Source: Alteromonas_E sp965248545
GTDB lineage: Bacteria; Pseudomonadota; Gammaproteobacteria; Enterobacterales; Alteromonadaceae
NCBI GenBank assembly: GCA_965248545.1
Contig: OZ252110.1
Coordinates: 3,038,001 to 3,102,000 of the forward strand
DNA length: 64,000 nt
Reading direction: 5' to 3'
The first letter of the stretch is position 1. Each line of letters begins with the position of its first letter. Both the position numbers and the translations under genes were made by a program. Of the stretch, positions 50,966-60,369 are shown in pieces. A model generated the notes under the pieces. It made no database searches, was not told where the DNA came from, and saw nothing but the letters and a program-made list of their open reading frames with translations.

Positions 50966-51364
50966 ATGCCACATCGTTTACATCATGTAAATTGGCTAGT
51001 TCAAGATATAGACCAAGCGATCGAGCGCTTTGAGTTGTTTTTTGGTCACTCACCGAAGCGAGAATATTTAGCGGGGCGTGATGTCGATACCGCGCGATTC
51101 GAACTTGGGGAAGGTTACTTTGTTTTAGTCTGCCCTAAAACACCAGATTCCACTGTCGGTAGAATATTGGCGGAGCACGGAGAAGGACTCTTCCTACTCT
51201 CACTCCAGCACGAGCATGTCGTAACGGACCCCCAAAAACAACTGATGTCTGCGGCGGGACCGCGAAAGGGGATCTGCGACTGGACAATTTGGGACGTAGA
51301 TGGGCTAAGCAATGATCGTAGCGTCCTGCAATTGACCCTCGAAAATGGAGAAACTCCTATTTAA
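50966..51364 (+). CDS. VOC/glyoxalase-like domain protein
   Basis: A 132-residue protein of the vicinal oxygen chelate superfamily (MPHRLHHVNWLVQDIDQAIE, then FFGHSPKREYL and ARFELGEGYFVLVCP). It covers two beta-alpha-beta-beta-beta modules like glyoxalase I-type proteins. ATG at 50966 is preceded by AAGGAG. Metal-ligand His10 and a later Glu/Gln are present, but the substrate is unknown. It is the last gene before the sigma-54-controlled catabolic unit and may or may not belong to it; the -24/-12 promoter starts after it. Confidence 0.78.
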   Translation: MPHRLHHVNWLVQDIDQAIERFELFFGHSPKREYLAGRDVDTARFELGEGYFVLVCPKTPDSTVGRILAEHGEGLFLLSLQHEHVVTDPQKQLMSAAGPRKGICDWTIWDVDGLSNDRSVLQLTLENGETPI

Positions 51365-51390
51365 CCACCACTCAATCTTCCACTTTTTCA

Positions 51391-51422
51391 TTTCAAAGTG
51401 AACTTTATTTTTCAAATTGAAA
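51391..51422 (+). promoter_or_regulatory. Paired palindromes, candidate activator sites
   Basis: TTTCAAAGTGAAC (51391-51403) and TTTCAAATTGAAA (51410-51422) are two copies of one palindrome, TTTCAA-N-TTGAAA, with centres 19 bases apart. They lie about 120-145 bases upstream of the -24 box, the usual distance for enhancer sites of sigma-54 activators. Confidence 0.6.
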
Positions 51423-51536
51423 TATAAACAAGTTGTAAAAAGCGCGTTAACAACCCTATTGGGTGCATGGTTTTAGTGACTTGATGCTGGATAAATAAAG
51501 GCCTGTAAGAGTGTAAGTGGTTTCTATCTAAGCGAT

Positions 51537-51552
51537 TGGCACAGTGTTTGCC
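51537..51552 (+). promoter_or_regulatory. Sigma-54 (-24/-12) promoter of the catabolic unit
   Basis: TGGCAC-AGTGT-TTGCC matches TGGCAC-N5-TTGC with the invariant GG and GC. The expected start is near 51563, 16 bases before the GTG of the activator gene. An activator that needs sigma-54 would therefore control its own transcription and that of the genes behind it. Confidence 0.82.
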
Positions 51553-51578
51553 CCATTCATCGCAAGGAATTAACCACC

Positions 51579-53510
51579 GTGAAAAACGACACACTTAAGC
51601 TGAAACACAACATGCGAGCATCCGTTAATCATCCTCACGTCAGAATTCTAGTGTTTGGTCACAAAGAATTCAGCCAGTTGTTCGGTACCATGACGACTTA
51701 CTATCAGGGTAAGGCGGTTTTTCATATTGTCGACGCAATTGTCGGTAGTTTGAACGAGGTGAATCAGCATGTTGAGCGTTTGCGGCCAGATGTCATTATC
51801 AGTGCGGGTTCAAACGCTGCCTATCTGCAATCCAACTTAACATTGCCAGTTTTATCTTTACCGGTTACTGACAGTGACGTGATCAGGGCAACGACTCGTG
51901 CAGCTAAAGTTGCGAGGCAAATAAAGCTAATTTCTTACGATCGACATGATGAATTGATCCCGCTTCTGGAAGCGGCACTTAGCGTAAAAGAGGAACACGC
52001 TACGTACAACACAGCGAAGCAAGCCCGAGAACAGTTCTATCTGTTAAAGGCTAGCGATGACATCGTGGTCGTAGGCGCAAGTCTAATCTGCGATTTGGCG
52101 GCTCAAAATGGTATCAAGTCGTTTATGTACTATTCTGCCGAAAGCTGCCGTCAAGTCATTGAGCAAGCGATTCAAATTGGCAAGCACAGTACGCGACACC
52201 GGTTTGATAAGGCTCTTTCAGATTGGGCTATACAGCAGTCGAGTGTGCCTTTGTGTTGGGTAGACACTAAACAACATCAAGTGGTCACCAATGAGCTAGC
52301 CTTGCAGGTATTTGACCTCAACCGCGTCGATCAATCCTTGCTCCAAGCTTGCTTGATCGCTGTAAACCAAGCTGATGGAGAGCAGGGGCGGCGGCCGACA
52401 ATGGCCTTTAACGGACGAGAGTTTGGTATCGCGGAAATACGCGCAGTTGACTCTGATGTCTGGTTGCTGTGTCTGGAGAGTGCACCTTATGACAGCCAAT
52501 CTGTGTCGCCAATCACTGTAGCTAAGTCAAAAACGGATTTAGTTTACTCTTCTTCCGCCATTAATCACTTGATGGAAAAGGTCCAGTTTTTCGCACAATC
52601 CCCTAGCAATGTTTTGATTACAGGCGAGTCGGGTACTGGTAAAGAGCTCATCGCAAGAGCAATTCATCAACATAGCCAATACACCGCTGGCAATTTTGTC
52701 GCGCTGAATTGCAGTGCTATCCCCGCAGAATTGTTTGAGGGAGAGTTATTTGGTCATACCGATGGCGCTTATACAGGTTCTCGCAAAGGGGGACGTAAGG
52801 GATTGATCGCTGAGGCGCAAAACGGGGCATTGTTTCTGGATGAAGTGAGTGAACTTACTCTCGAACAACAAGCCAAGCTGTTGCGTTTTATCCAAGAGCG
52901 CAGTTACCGTCCCGTGGGGGGCAATCAGGAAATGGCGAGTGATTTAAAGCTCATCGCAGCGACTAACACACCGCTCAATGATTTAGTCGAACAAGGTCGC
53001 TTTAGACATGACCTATTTTATCGCCTGAATGTGTTAAACCTCGCGGTGCCGGCACTGCGATCTAGGCCTGATGACATCGCTGCTATTGCGTACGCCAAGC
53101 TTGAGCTATTCCTTGCAAGAAGCCAGTTAAAACACGATCCCAGAATTATCATTGACGAAATCTTACCTGCGCTACTCCAGTACTCATGGCCAGGCAATGT
53201 TCGAGAGCTTGAGAACATATTGGAGCGACTAACAGCCACCCTGGGTATGGCCACAGACGCTTGCACTTACCGAAACCTACTGGAAGACATCGCACCGGAG
53301 TTTAGGCGCAATATTGCGCCTAAAGCGGACTCTCTTGTCGCTACTAAAGAGCTGGAATTAGTAGCAAAAGCAATGGATATGTTTGATGGCGACAAACAGC
53401 GTGTCGCTGACTATTTGGGTATGAGTCAGACCACGTTATGGCGCCGTTTGAAGCGTTTAAACCAACAATACGAAAATCCCTCTTTTGGAGAAACACATGC
53501 AGAACTTTAG
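51579..53510 (+). CDS. PrpR-type sigma-54 transcriptional activator
   Basis: A 643-residue activator with an N-terminal PrpR_N sensor domain (about 25-200: ILVFGHKEFSQLFG, ASLICDLAAQNGIKSFMYY), a PAS-like middle part, a AAA+ domain (about 325-560) and a Fis-type helix-turn-helix (KQRVADYLGMSQTTLWRRLK). Walker A is GESGTGKE at 349-356. The sigma-54 contact loop reads GAYTGS at 396-401 instead of GAFTGA. PrpR_N domains bind small organic acids such as methylcitrate. The GTG start follows AAGGAA. Its stop lies inside the first codons of the TonB receptor gene, so the two are co-translated. Effector unknown. Confidence 0.9.
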   Translation: MKNDTLKLKHNMRASVNHPHVRILVFGHKEFSQLFGTMTTYYQGKAVFHIVDAIVGSLNEVNQHVERLRPDVIISAGSNAAYLQSNLTLPVLSLPVTDSDVIRATTRAAKVARQIKLISYDRHDELIPLLEAALSVKEEHATYNTAKQAREQFYLLKASDDIVVVGASLICDLAAQNGIKSFMYYSAESCRQVIEQAIQIGKHSTRHRFDKALSDWAIQQSSVPLCWVDTKQHQVVTNELALQVFDLNRVDQSLLQACLIAVNQADGEQGRRPTMAFNGREFGIAEIRAVDSDVWLLCLESAPYDSQSVSPITVAKSKTDLVYSSSAINHLMEKVQFFAQSPSNVLITGESGTGKELIARAIHQHSQYTAGNFVALNCSAIPAELFEGELFGHTDGAYTGSRKGGRKGLIAEAQNGALFLDEVSELTLEQQAKLLRFIQERSYRPVGGNQEMASDLKLIAATNTPLNDLVEQGRFRHDLFYRLNVLNLAVPALRSRPDDIAAIAYAKLELFLARSQLKHDPRIIIDEILPALLQYSWPGNVRELENILERLTATLGMATDACTYRNLLEDIAPEFRRNIAPKADSLVATKELELVAKAMDMFDGDKQRVADYLGMSQTTLWRRLKRLNQQYENPSFGETHAEL

Positions 53511-56073
53511 TCGCAGTAAAGTCGCCATCGCACTGTCAATGGCTATGACAGCATCGCTGTTCACCATGCCTGCCGCAGTCGCGCAGGAAACCACCGCAGA
53601 TGACGATGATTTCGAAATCATCAGTATTTCTAGGAAACGTCCAGAGACGCTTCAAGAAGTACCGATTGCAGTGAACGCACTGAGTGCGAAGGATATAGAG
53701 GCTGCAGGTGTTGAGCGGCCATCTGACTTTATCGGCTTGATCCCGAATGTCACCATTGTCGACTCTGCCAATGTGGGGGATACCCAGGTGACGATTCGCG
53801 GTATCGTCTCTACTCGCGACGCCGAATCTACCTTTGCGTATGTCGTTGACGGGGTGTTAATCACCAATCCCAACGGCTTCAACGAAGAGCTACTCGATAT
53901 CCAACAAATAGAGGTTCTTAAAGGTCCACAAGGCGCCCTGTATGGTCGAAACGCCGTAGCTGGCGCGATTCTAGTTACCACTCAAGAACCGTCGGACGAA
54001 CTGGAAGGCAGCGTCAAATTTGGTGTGGGCAACGTGGGAATTCGCCGCGCTAACGGCATTGTCAGCGGCGCATTGTCCGAGAACGTTAGAGGCCGTCTAA
54101 CCGCTAGCTACAACACAACAGATGGTCATTATGAAAACATTTTTACCGGCCAAGACGACGCTGTTGATTTCCTTGAAGATACAACGGTAAAAGGCCGGTT
54201 GATGTGGGACGTTAATGATGAACTGACACTGGATATGCGTGGCGGCTTCAGTAAGGTCGAAGGCGGCGCAATAAACTTCAATGCCGTATTCGCACTGCCG
54301 TCATTCGAACAGCTTTTTGTGCAACCAAACTTCTTTTTGGATGTTAACGATCATGAATTCATTTTTGCCTTCAATGTTCCGGGTGAAAATGAGCAAGAGA
54401 CCACAGAGCTCTCTATTAAAGCCGACTGGGACCTGGACGGAATCGATGTCACAGGTATTCTGGCTTACAATGATTTGGAAGAATATCTATTGTCGGATGG
54501 CACCAGTGCGTCGTTTTATGGTTACGAAGTGACGCCTCAATGTCAGACTGATCGTGCGACGCTAAACAATGCACCTGGTGCTTTAGGCGGGGCCGATCGA
54601 ACCGACCTATTTGGTGATTTTTTCGCTCCTTTTGGGGTCTTTCCGCCAGGCATTGATTTCCAAGGTGTCTATGGTCCTTATACACCAACTTCTTGTGATG
54701 GTTACCAATACCAAGAGCGAAATCAGTCAGATTTTAGTGGTGAGCTGCGCTTTGCAAGTGATGATGACCAAGCCGCGATGCGTTGGATTGCCGGCGTTTA
54801 TTTTGCGGAAATTGAACGTGACGTTGTCGTTTCTTATGGTGCAGACCAGGGCCAAGGCTTTTTACGCCAACCCTACGTGTCGCCGACTGGGCCTAATCCA
54901 ACAGACTTGTTGTTCAATGACACCTTCGAAACGTCTGTTTACTCCGCATTTGGCCAGGTTGAATACGATTTAGATGAACAGTGGGAATTGGCGGTCGCAC
55001 TACGCTATGACTATGAAGATCGCTTAGTTCAAAACAACGTGCCCAACGTTAGCGCGTCTGGGTTAAACGTTAATACGATTGTTGGCGGTGTTGTCGGTCC
55101 AATCAACCCGGCTTTCAATGCTAACCCCAATGGTATACCTGACCGCGAGCGTTCATTTGCTCAATGGCAACCAAAGGTAACCCTCAGCTATGCAGCCAGT
55201 CGTGATATGAACTTGTACGCCAGTTACGGTGTCGGTTTTAGAAGTGGTGGTTTCAACTCTATTGGTACCGAAGCTACATTAGATTTTTGGTTCAATGCCA
55301 ATGGCCTAGGCACCCCTGGAGATGCCGTTAACGCCCAACTTCAAGTTACTGACGATTACGACAAAGAAGTTACGACGAACATAGAGTTTGGTCTTAAATC
55401 GAAGTTTTTGGACAACCGCGTTCGCTTGAATTCAGCCGTGTTCCGCACCGAAGTTGAAGATAATCAATTCTTCGAGTTCTTCGCCGGCCCGTTTGGTTTA
55501 TTGCGCTCTGTAACAACAATCGACGAACTTCAAATTCAAGGCTTCGAACTCGATGTTGAAGCAGAACTGACTGAAGACATCACTTTGTTCGCTGGTGTAG
55601 GTCTGATTGATAGCGAAATCAAAGAGAACCGCAATCGACCTTTGACTGTCGGGAATTCAGCACCTCAGTCTCCAGATGAAACGTTCACGATGGGACTGAA
55701 CTGGGACTACACCCTGTCTGACGACATCATCATGACTACGCGTCTTGATTGGCAATACGTCGGGGAAACGTTCTTCCATACGTTACAAGGTGAACAGACG
55801 CCTACCATATGGGATTTCTTTGGCACATTGGGTGGTGGTGTTCCACCGGGTCCGCACCCTCAAGACTTTAGCCGAGCAAGTCGAGACGCGTACAACACGT
55901 TAAACCTGCGTGTGATCTTTGACGCTGAGGATTGGAGTGTTGCGGTGTGGGGTAAAAACATCACCGACGAACAATTCCTGCAAGAAGTTATTCCAGCGCC
56001 AGAATTTGGTGGATCTTTTATTCACCCATCGGCGCGCGATGAGTGGGGCATAGACTTCACTTACCGTTTCTAA
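53497..56073 (+). CDS. TonB-dependent outer-membrane receptor
   Basis: An 858-residue receptor. The signal peptide (MQNFSRSKVAIALSMAMTAS..AVA) is followed by a TonB-box region (DDDFEIISISRKRPETLQEV), a plug domain (about 45-170; VTIRGIVSTRD, LKGPQGALYGRNAVAGAI) and a 22-strand barrel ending in WGIDFTYRF with the terminal Phe needed for outer-membrane insertion. This is the large catabolic-type receptor frequent in marine gammaproteobacteria and sphingomonads, not clearly a siderophore receptor. The ATG at 53497 overlaps the activator gene by 14 bases. It should import the substrate of the enzymes behind it. Confidence 0.92.
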   Translation: MQNFSRSKVAIALSMAMTASLFTMPAAVAQETTADDDDFEIISISRKRPETLQEVPIAVNALSAKDIEAAGVERPSDFIGLIPNVTIVDSANVGDTQVTIRGIVSTRDAESTFAYVVDGVLITNPNGFNEELLDIQQIEVLKGPQGALYGRNAVAGAILVTTQEPSDELEGSVKFGVGNVGIRRANGIVSGALSENVRGRLTASYNTTDGHYENIFTGQDDAVDFLEDTTVKGRLMWDVNDELTLDMRGGFSKVEGGAINFNAVFALPSFEQLFVQPNFFLDVNDHEFIFAFNVPGENEQETTELSIKADWDLDGIDVTGILAYNDLEEYLLSDGTSASFYGYEVTPQCQTDRATLNNAPGALGGADRTDLFGDFFAPFGVFPPGIDFQGVYGPYTPTSCDGYQYQERNQSDFSGELRFASDDDQAAMRWIAGVYFAEIERDVVVSYGADQGQGFLRQPYVSPTGPNPTDLLFNDTFETSVYSAFGQVEYDLDEQWELAVALRYDYEDRLVQNNVPNVSASGLNVNTIVGGVVGPINPAFNANPNGIPDRERSFAQWQPKVTLSYAASRDMNLYASYGVGFRSGGFNSIGTEATLDFWFNANGLGTPGDAVNAQLQVTDDYDKEVTTNIEFGLKSKFLDNRVRLNSAVFRTEVEDNQFFEFFAGPFGLLRSVTTIDELQIQGFELDVEAELTEDITLFAGVGLIDSEIKENRNRPLTVGNSAPQSPDETFTMGLNWDYTLSDDIIMTTRLDWQYVGETFFHTLQGEQTPTIWDFFGTLGGGVPPGPHPQDFSRASRDAYNTLNLRVIFDAEDWSVAVWGKNITDEQFLQEVIPAPEFGGSFIHPSARDEWGIDFTYRF

Positions 56074-56138
56074 CATTCAGGTGTGTTTCTGATAAAAGGC
56101 ACGGAAGCCTTTGCTGTAACGATTTAAGGTACTTAAAC

Positions 56139-57338
56139 ATGAATAAACCACTCAATGGTATTCGAGTGCTGGACCTGACGCACATGTTGTCGGGTCCATA
56201 CTGCGGCATGATATTGGCCGATTTGGGTGCGGAAACCATTAAAGTTGAACCGCCTCAAGGGGAAGGTACCCGCAAGTTGCTCGCAACCGATCCGAACAAT
56301 TCATTAGATGGAATGGGCGCTTATTTCATTACGCTCAATCGCAATAAACAATCGGTGTGTATCGATCTTAAAAGTGAAGCCGGCAAACAGGTTTTTTATG
56401 ACTTAGTTCGACAAGCAGATGTCGTCGTCAACAACTTTGGCGCCGGCGTACCTGATCGCTTGGGTATCGGCTACGCTCAATTAAGCAAAATCAACCCACG
56501 TATCGTCACCTGCTCAATAACCGGTTTTGGTGGCAGTGGTCCAAGTTACAAAAGACCGGCGTTTGACCAAGTAGCGCAAGCTACCGGCGGCGGTATGTCG
56601 ATAACCGGTGAAAGCGCTGAGAATCCAGTCAGAGCGGGGATCCCAATTGGCGATTTAGGCGGTGGCATGTTTGCCGTGATGGGGATCCAGGCTGCGTTGC
56701 TAGAAAGGGAGCGCAGTGGGAAAGGGCAAGATGTCGATATTTCCATGCTGGATTGCCAAATTTCAATGCTAAATTATATGGCTACTATGCATTTTTTATC
56801 TGGCGAAAACCCTTACCCGATTGGTAATTCTCACTTTGTCCATGTCCCTTACAATACGTTCAAGACGTCTGACGGATTCTTAGTAATAGCGGTCATCACG
56901 GATAATTTTTGGAAGAACCTCAACGAAGTCTTGCAGTGTCCAGAGTTTGATGATCCTGCTTTGGATACGCAGCCAGGTCGCTGGAAAGCTAAAGTTGAAA
57001 TCGAACAAAAACTCAATGAAATACTGAGTCAAAAGGAAACGTCTTATTGGCTAGAACAGTTGGAAGCCAAGCGAATTCCCTGCGCGCCCGTTAACAAGCT
57101 GTCAGATGCCCTTAGTGATAAGCAGGTTTTACATCGCAACATGGTTATCGATCTAAAGCATCCGAACGGTAACCAGACTAAAGGGCCGGGTAACCCAATA
57201 AAACTGTCTCGTAGTGATGAAGAATCATTTTCTGCTGCTCCGGAACTAGGCGAGCATACGCAACAAGTGCTTGAGAGTCTAGTTAGCTACAGCAAAGAAG
57301 ATATTGAGCGTCTCTTTCAACAGGGAGTAATCGCCTGA
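56139..57338 (+). CDS. Family III CoA-transferase (CaiB/BaiF)
   Basis: A 399-residue CoA-transferase. It opens MNKPLNGIRVLDLTHMLSGP and has the family segments LADLGAETIKVEPPQGEGTR, VVVNNFGAGVPDRLGIGY, TGFGGSGPSYKRPAFDQVAQ and GQDVDISMLDCQI; the nucleophilic Asp is probably Asp205. The family moves CoA between organic acids (formyl-CoA, carnitine, citramalate or succinyl-type reactions). The ATG at 56139 replaces a longer open frame that runs through the end of the receptor gene. Its stop shares one base with the next ATG, showing tight coupling to the lyase gene. Probably activates a carboxylic acid for that lyase. Confidence 0.9.
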   Translation: MNKPLNGIRVLDLTHMLSGPYCGMILADLGAETIKVEPPQGEGTRKLLATDPNNSLDGMGAYFITLNRNKQSVCIDLKSEAGKQVFYDLVRQADVVVNNFGAGVPDRLGIGYAQLSKINPRIVTCSITGFGGSGPSYKRPAFDQVAQATGGGMSITGESAENPVRAGIPIGDLGGGMFAVMGIQAALLERERSGKGQDVDISMLDCQISMLNYMATMHFLSGENPYPIGNSHFVHVPYNTFKTSDGFLVIAVITDNFWKNLNEVLQCPEFDDPALDTQPGRWKAKVEIEQKLNEILSQKETSYWLEQLEAKRIPCAPVNKLSDALSDKQVLHRNMVIDLKHPNGNQTKGPGNPIKLSRSDEESFSAAPELGEHTQQVLESLVSYSKEDIERLFQQGVIA

Positions 57339-58291
57339 TGGGTAGAGAGAAGATTTTCATCAATGACGTGGGCCCGCGCGATGGTTTGCAAAATCAAAAA
57401 GCCTTGGTATCACTCGACGACCGAGCAGCACTTATCGCACATTTAGCGCAAGCTAAGTTGTGGGGCATTGAAGTCGGAGCATTTGTATCGCCGAAAGCGG
57501 TCCCGGCGATGGCGGGGACCGATAAATTATTCAGTAATTTGGCGCGGCAGTCCCAGGGTGAGCCGGTGTATTCAGCGCTCATTCCCAATCAGCGAGGCTT
57601 TGACAATGCCATTGCTGCTGGTGCCAAAACCGTTTCGTTAGTTGTTGCCGTGAGCGACACCATGAACCAAAAAAATATCAATATGAGCACTCAACAGGCG
57701 TTGGATGTGTGTGCTTCAGTGATCGCGAATAATCGCAATTCTAATGTCGATATACAGGTGTATTTAGCGACTGCATGGGTCTGTCCATTTGAAGGTGCAA
57801 TTAATGCCAACGTCGTGCTTCATGCAGCGGCTGCACTCCACGAAATGGGCGCTAAACGCCTGGTTATTGCCGATACGATTGGGGCCGCACATCCGATGCA
57901 GGTTCGCTCCCTAATGCAGCAACTGACCCTGTTGGCGCCAGCGGAACGCTATGCCTGTCATTTTCATGATACTCGGGCGATGGGGCTCGCTAATGTATAC
58001 GCCGCAGTCGAAGCCGATATTCGCCACTTTGATGCCTCAATTGCCGGACTAGGAGGGTGTCCTTTTGCCCCCGGTGCATCAGGCAATGTTGCAACCGAAG
58101 ATGTCGTGTTCATGTGTGAGCAAATGGGGTTTGATACCGGTATCGACATGGCCCATTTGATCGAGGCATCTGAATTTGCACAACAAATAGCACCGAGTGC
58201 CAAGGGCGGCAATGCCTACGGTTACATCAAACAGTATTTACAACGTACGGCTGAATCAGAACAAGCCGTTGCGCAGACAACAGAGGATTAA
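57338..58291 (+). CDS. HMG-CoA lyase-family carbon-carbon lyase
   Basis: A 317-residue TIM-barrel lyase of the HMGL/DRE-TIM family: NDVGPRDGLQNQK at the N terminus, VAVSDTMNQKNINMSTQQAL, and the active-site signature GLGGCPFAPGASGNVATED with catalytic Cys241 and the metal-binding His pair in CHFHDTRAMG. It matches the length of 3-hydroxy-3-methylglutaryl-CoA lyase (about 300). Activity on HMG-CoA itself (leucine degradation) is possible, but no isovaleryl- or methylcrotonyl-CoA genes are near, so another 3-hydroxyacyl-CoA may be the substrate. Its ATG overlaps the CoA-transferase stop; the next gene begins three bases after its stop. Confidence 0.9.
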   Translation: MGREKIFINDVGPRDGLQNQKALVSLDDRAALIAHLAQAKLWGIEVGAFVSPKAVPAMAGTDKLFSNLARQSQGEPVYSALIPNQRGFDNAIAAGAKTVSLVVAVSDTMNQKNINMSTQQALDVCASVIANNRNSNVDIQVYLATAWVCPFEGAINANVVLHAAAALHEMGAKRLVIADTIGAAHPMQVRSLMQQLTLLAPAERYACHFHDTRAMGLANVYAAVEADIRHFDASIAGLGGCPFAPGASGNVATEDVVFMCEQMGFDTGIDMAHLIEASEFAQQIAPSAKGGNAYGYIKQYLQRTAESEQAVAQTTED

Positions 58292-58294
58292 TGT

Positions 58295-60358
58295 ATGCAA
58301 TATCGTCTTGGAGTCGATGTCGGTGGCACGTTCACCGACTTATTGCTAATCAATGAACAGAGCGGTGAGACGCACACCGCCAAAGTGCCATCAACGCCGG
58401 AAGACAGTTCGATAGGGGTACTCAATGGTATCGCGCGAATTTGTGAGCTATCCGGAGTTGAACCGTCCTCAATCTCAAGGGTCATGCACGGTACTACGGT
58501 TGCCACTAACGCCGTACTGACGGGCAAGGGCGCGAAGGTTGGGCTAGTGACAACCAAAGGATATAAACAGACTTTGCAGGTCGCACGCTCGTTTTGCCCC
58601 GGTGGCTTGGGCGGTTGGGTCAGCTACGTGAAAAAACCGCTGCTTGCGCCTCTGGAATTTACTATTGAAGCCGATGAGCGAATGGATGCGCAAGGCAACA
58701 CTGTAAGCCCTTTGGATACACAAGCGATGCAAGCCGATTTAGAACGGCTAAGAGACAGTTCAGATATTGAGGCGTTAACCATTTGTTTCATTAATGCATA
58801 TGTCAGTGGCGCTCACGAAAAGCAGGCCCGTGACGTTGCTAAAGCGGTTTTTGGCGATATGCCAATCTCAATCTCCAGCGACATTGTACCTGAAATGCAA
58901 GAGTATGAGCGTACCGAAACGACAGTGGTCAATTCTTACGTTCGTCCAGAAGTGGCGCGTTATGTTGATAATTTGCAAGGTGCCTTAGTTGAACGAATGG
59001 GCGAAGATGTTCATCTATCCATTTTGCGCTCCGATGGCGGTTTAGCATCGGCGCGTTCTTCTGCGGACAGTCCGGTGAATTTGCTCATGTCTGGGCCCGC
59101 GGGTGGCGTGACTGGAGCCGTGCACTTCTCGTCTGCAGCAGGTTTTAACGACATACTGACCTTTGATATGGGCGGGACTTCAACCGATGTTGCGCTGATT
59201 CAAAACGCCCAACCCAGAGTTCGTCGTGAGACGCGAGTCGGTGATGTCACGGTTCGTGCACCGTCTGTTGATGTTCGCACAGTGGGAGCCGGTGGTGGTT
59301 CACTTGCCTTTGTTCCAGAACTGACTAAAGCACTGCGTGTAGGTCCTCAATCAGCTGGTGCAAAACCCGGCCCTGCGGCCTATCTGAAAGGTGGTGAGGA
59401 AGCAACCGTTTGCGATGCCAACGTGGTACTCGGTTATTTGCCTGCTGACGTGCAACTTGGCGGTGACATGGTGATCAGTAAAGATGCCGCAATAACAGCC
59501 GTCAAGAAAATTGCCGATGCGATGGAAGTGTCCGTCGAGGAAGCCGCGGAAGGTATTATTAAGATAGCGAATGAAGCAATGTTTGGTGCGCTGCGTTTGG
59601 TTTCGGTCGAACAAGGCTTTGATCCTCGAGAATTTGCATTGGTTGGATTCGGCGGTGCGGGACCTCTGCATGCAAACGCGATGGGCGTATTGACCCAAGC
59701 GTGGCCGGTGATTATTCCGCCAGGCCCCGGCGTTTTATGTGCTTACGGTGATGCCACAACCAGCATCCGAGATGAAGCGTCAAAGACTTATGTAAAATTG
59801 ATTAAAGATACCAGTAGCGAAGAGGTCGCAGAGGTACTCACACGATTACGCAATCGTGCTGCACAATCGCTAGATGCAGATGGTATTGATGCGGAGCGCC
59901 AGTCGGTCGTGTATCAAGCTGATGTGCGATACACAGGTCAAGCGTTCCAGTTGTCGATCAGTTTCACTGAGGCTGAACTCGCCGAGAAGGGCCTGGGTTT
60001 ATTGGTTGATAAATTTGACCAAGAGCATACGCAACTGTTTACCTTTGCGTTGGAAGAGGGCCATGAAATCGTAATGTTGCGCGCAGTGGTCACCGCTGAG
60101 CATGCCACTTTGCCACAGGCCAAATCAACCAGTGAAAGTGATTCAGTTCAGGGCGCCAAAGTCAGCGACACAACCATTTACTATGAAGGTGAGCATCATG
60201 CTGCCGCTATTTATGCGCGGAATAAACTTGCAGCCGGTTCAATTGTAACCGGGCCCGCAATCATCGCTGAGATGGATTCAACTACCTTGGTACTACCCGA
60301 TCATATGGCCACGGTTGATGATGTCGGCAATCTTCTAATCACACCGGTTCAGGGCTAG
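58295..60358 (+). CDS. hyuA: Hydantoinase/oxoprolinase subunit A (ATP-dependent)
   Basis: A 687-residue subunit of the hydantoinase A/5-oxoprolinase family. The actin-like ATPase core is visible: YRLGVDVGGTFTDLLL, MHGTTVATNAVLTGKGAKVG, LTFDMGGTSTDVALI and the GGAGPLHANAMGV motif. The family opens cyclic amides using ATP: 5-oxoproline, N-methylhydantoin, hydantoins; acetone carboxylase is related. Length matches HyuA (about 690). It works with HyuB, which begins 12 bases after the stop. With the carbamoyl-hydrolase-like gene that follows, the best-supported role is hydantoin or ureide opening; substrate unproven. Confidence 0.92.
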   Translation: MQYRLGVDVGGTFTDLLLINEQSGETHTAKVPSTPEDSSIGVLNGIARICELSGVEPSSISRVMHGTTVATNAVLTGKGAKVGLVTTKGYKQTLQVARSFCPGGLGGWVSYVKKPLLAPLEFTIEADERMDAQGNTVSPLDTQAMQADLERLRDSSDIEALTICFINAYVSGAHEKQARDVAKAVFGDMPISISSDIVPEMQEYERTETTVVNSYVRPEVARYVDNLQGALVERMGEDVHLSILRSDGGLASARSSADSPVNLLMSGPAGGVTGAVHFSSAAGFNDILTFDMGGTSTDVALIQNAQPRVRRETRVGDVTVRAPSVDVRTVGAGGGSLAFVPELTKALRVGPQSAGAKPGPAAYLKGGEEATVCDANVVLGYLPADVQLGGDMVISKDAAITAVKKIADAMEVSVEEAAEGIIKIANEAMFGALRLVSVEQGFDPREFALVGFGGAGPLHANAMGVLTQAWPVIIPPGPGVLCAYGDATTSIRDEASKTYVKLIKDTSSEEVAEVLTRLRNRAAQSLDADGIDAERQSVVYQADVRYTGQAFQLSISFTEAELAEKGLGLLVDKFDQEHTQLFTFALEEGHEIVMLRAVVTAEHATLPQAKSTSESDSVQGAKVSDTTIYYEGEHHAAAIYARNKLAAGSIVTGPAIIAEMDSTTLVLPDHMATVDDVGNLLITPVQG

Positions 60359-60369
60359 GAGCGTATTTT

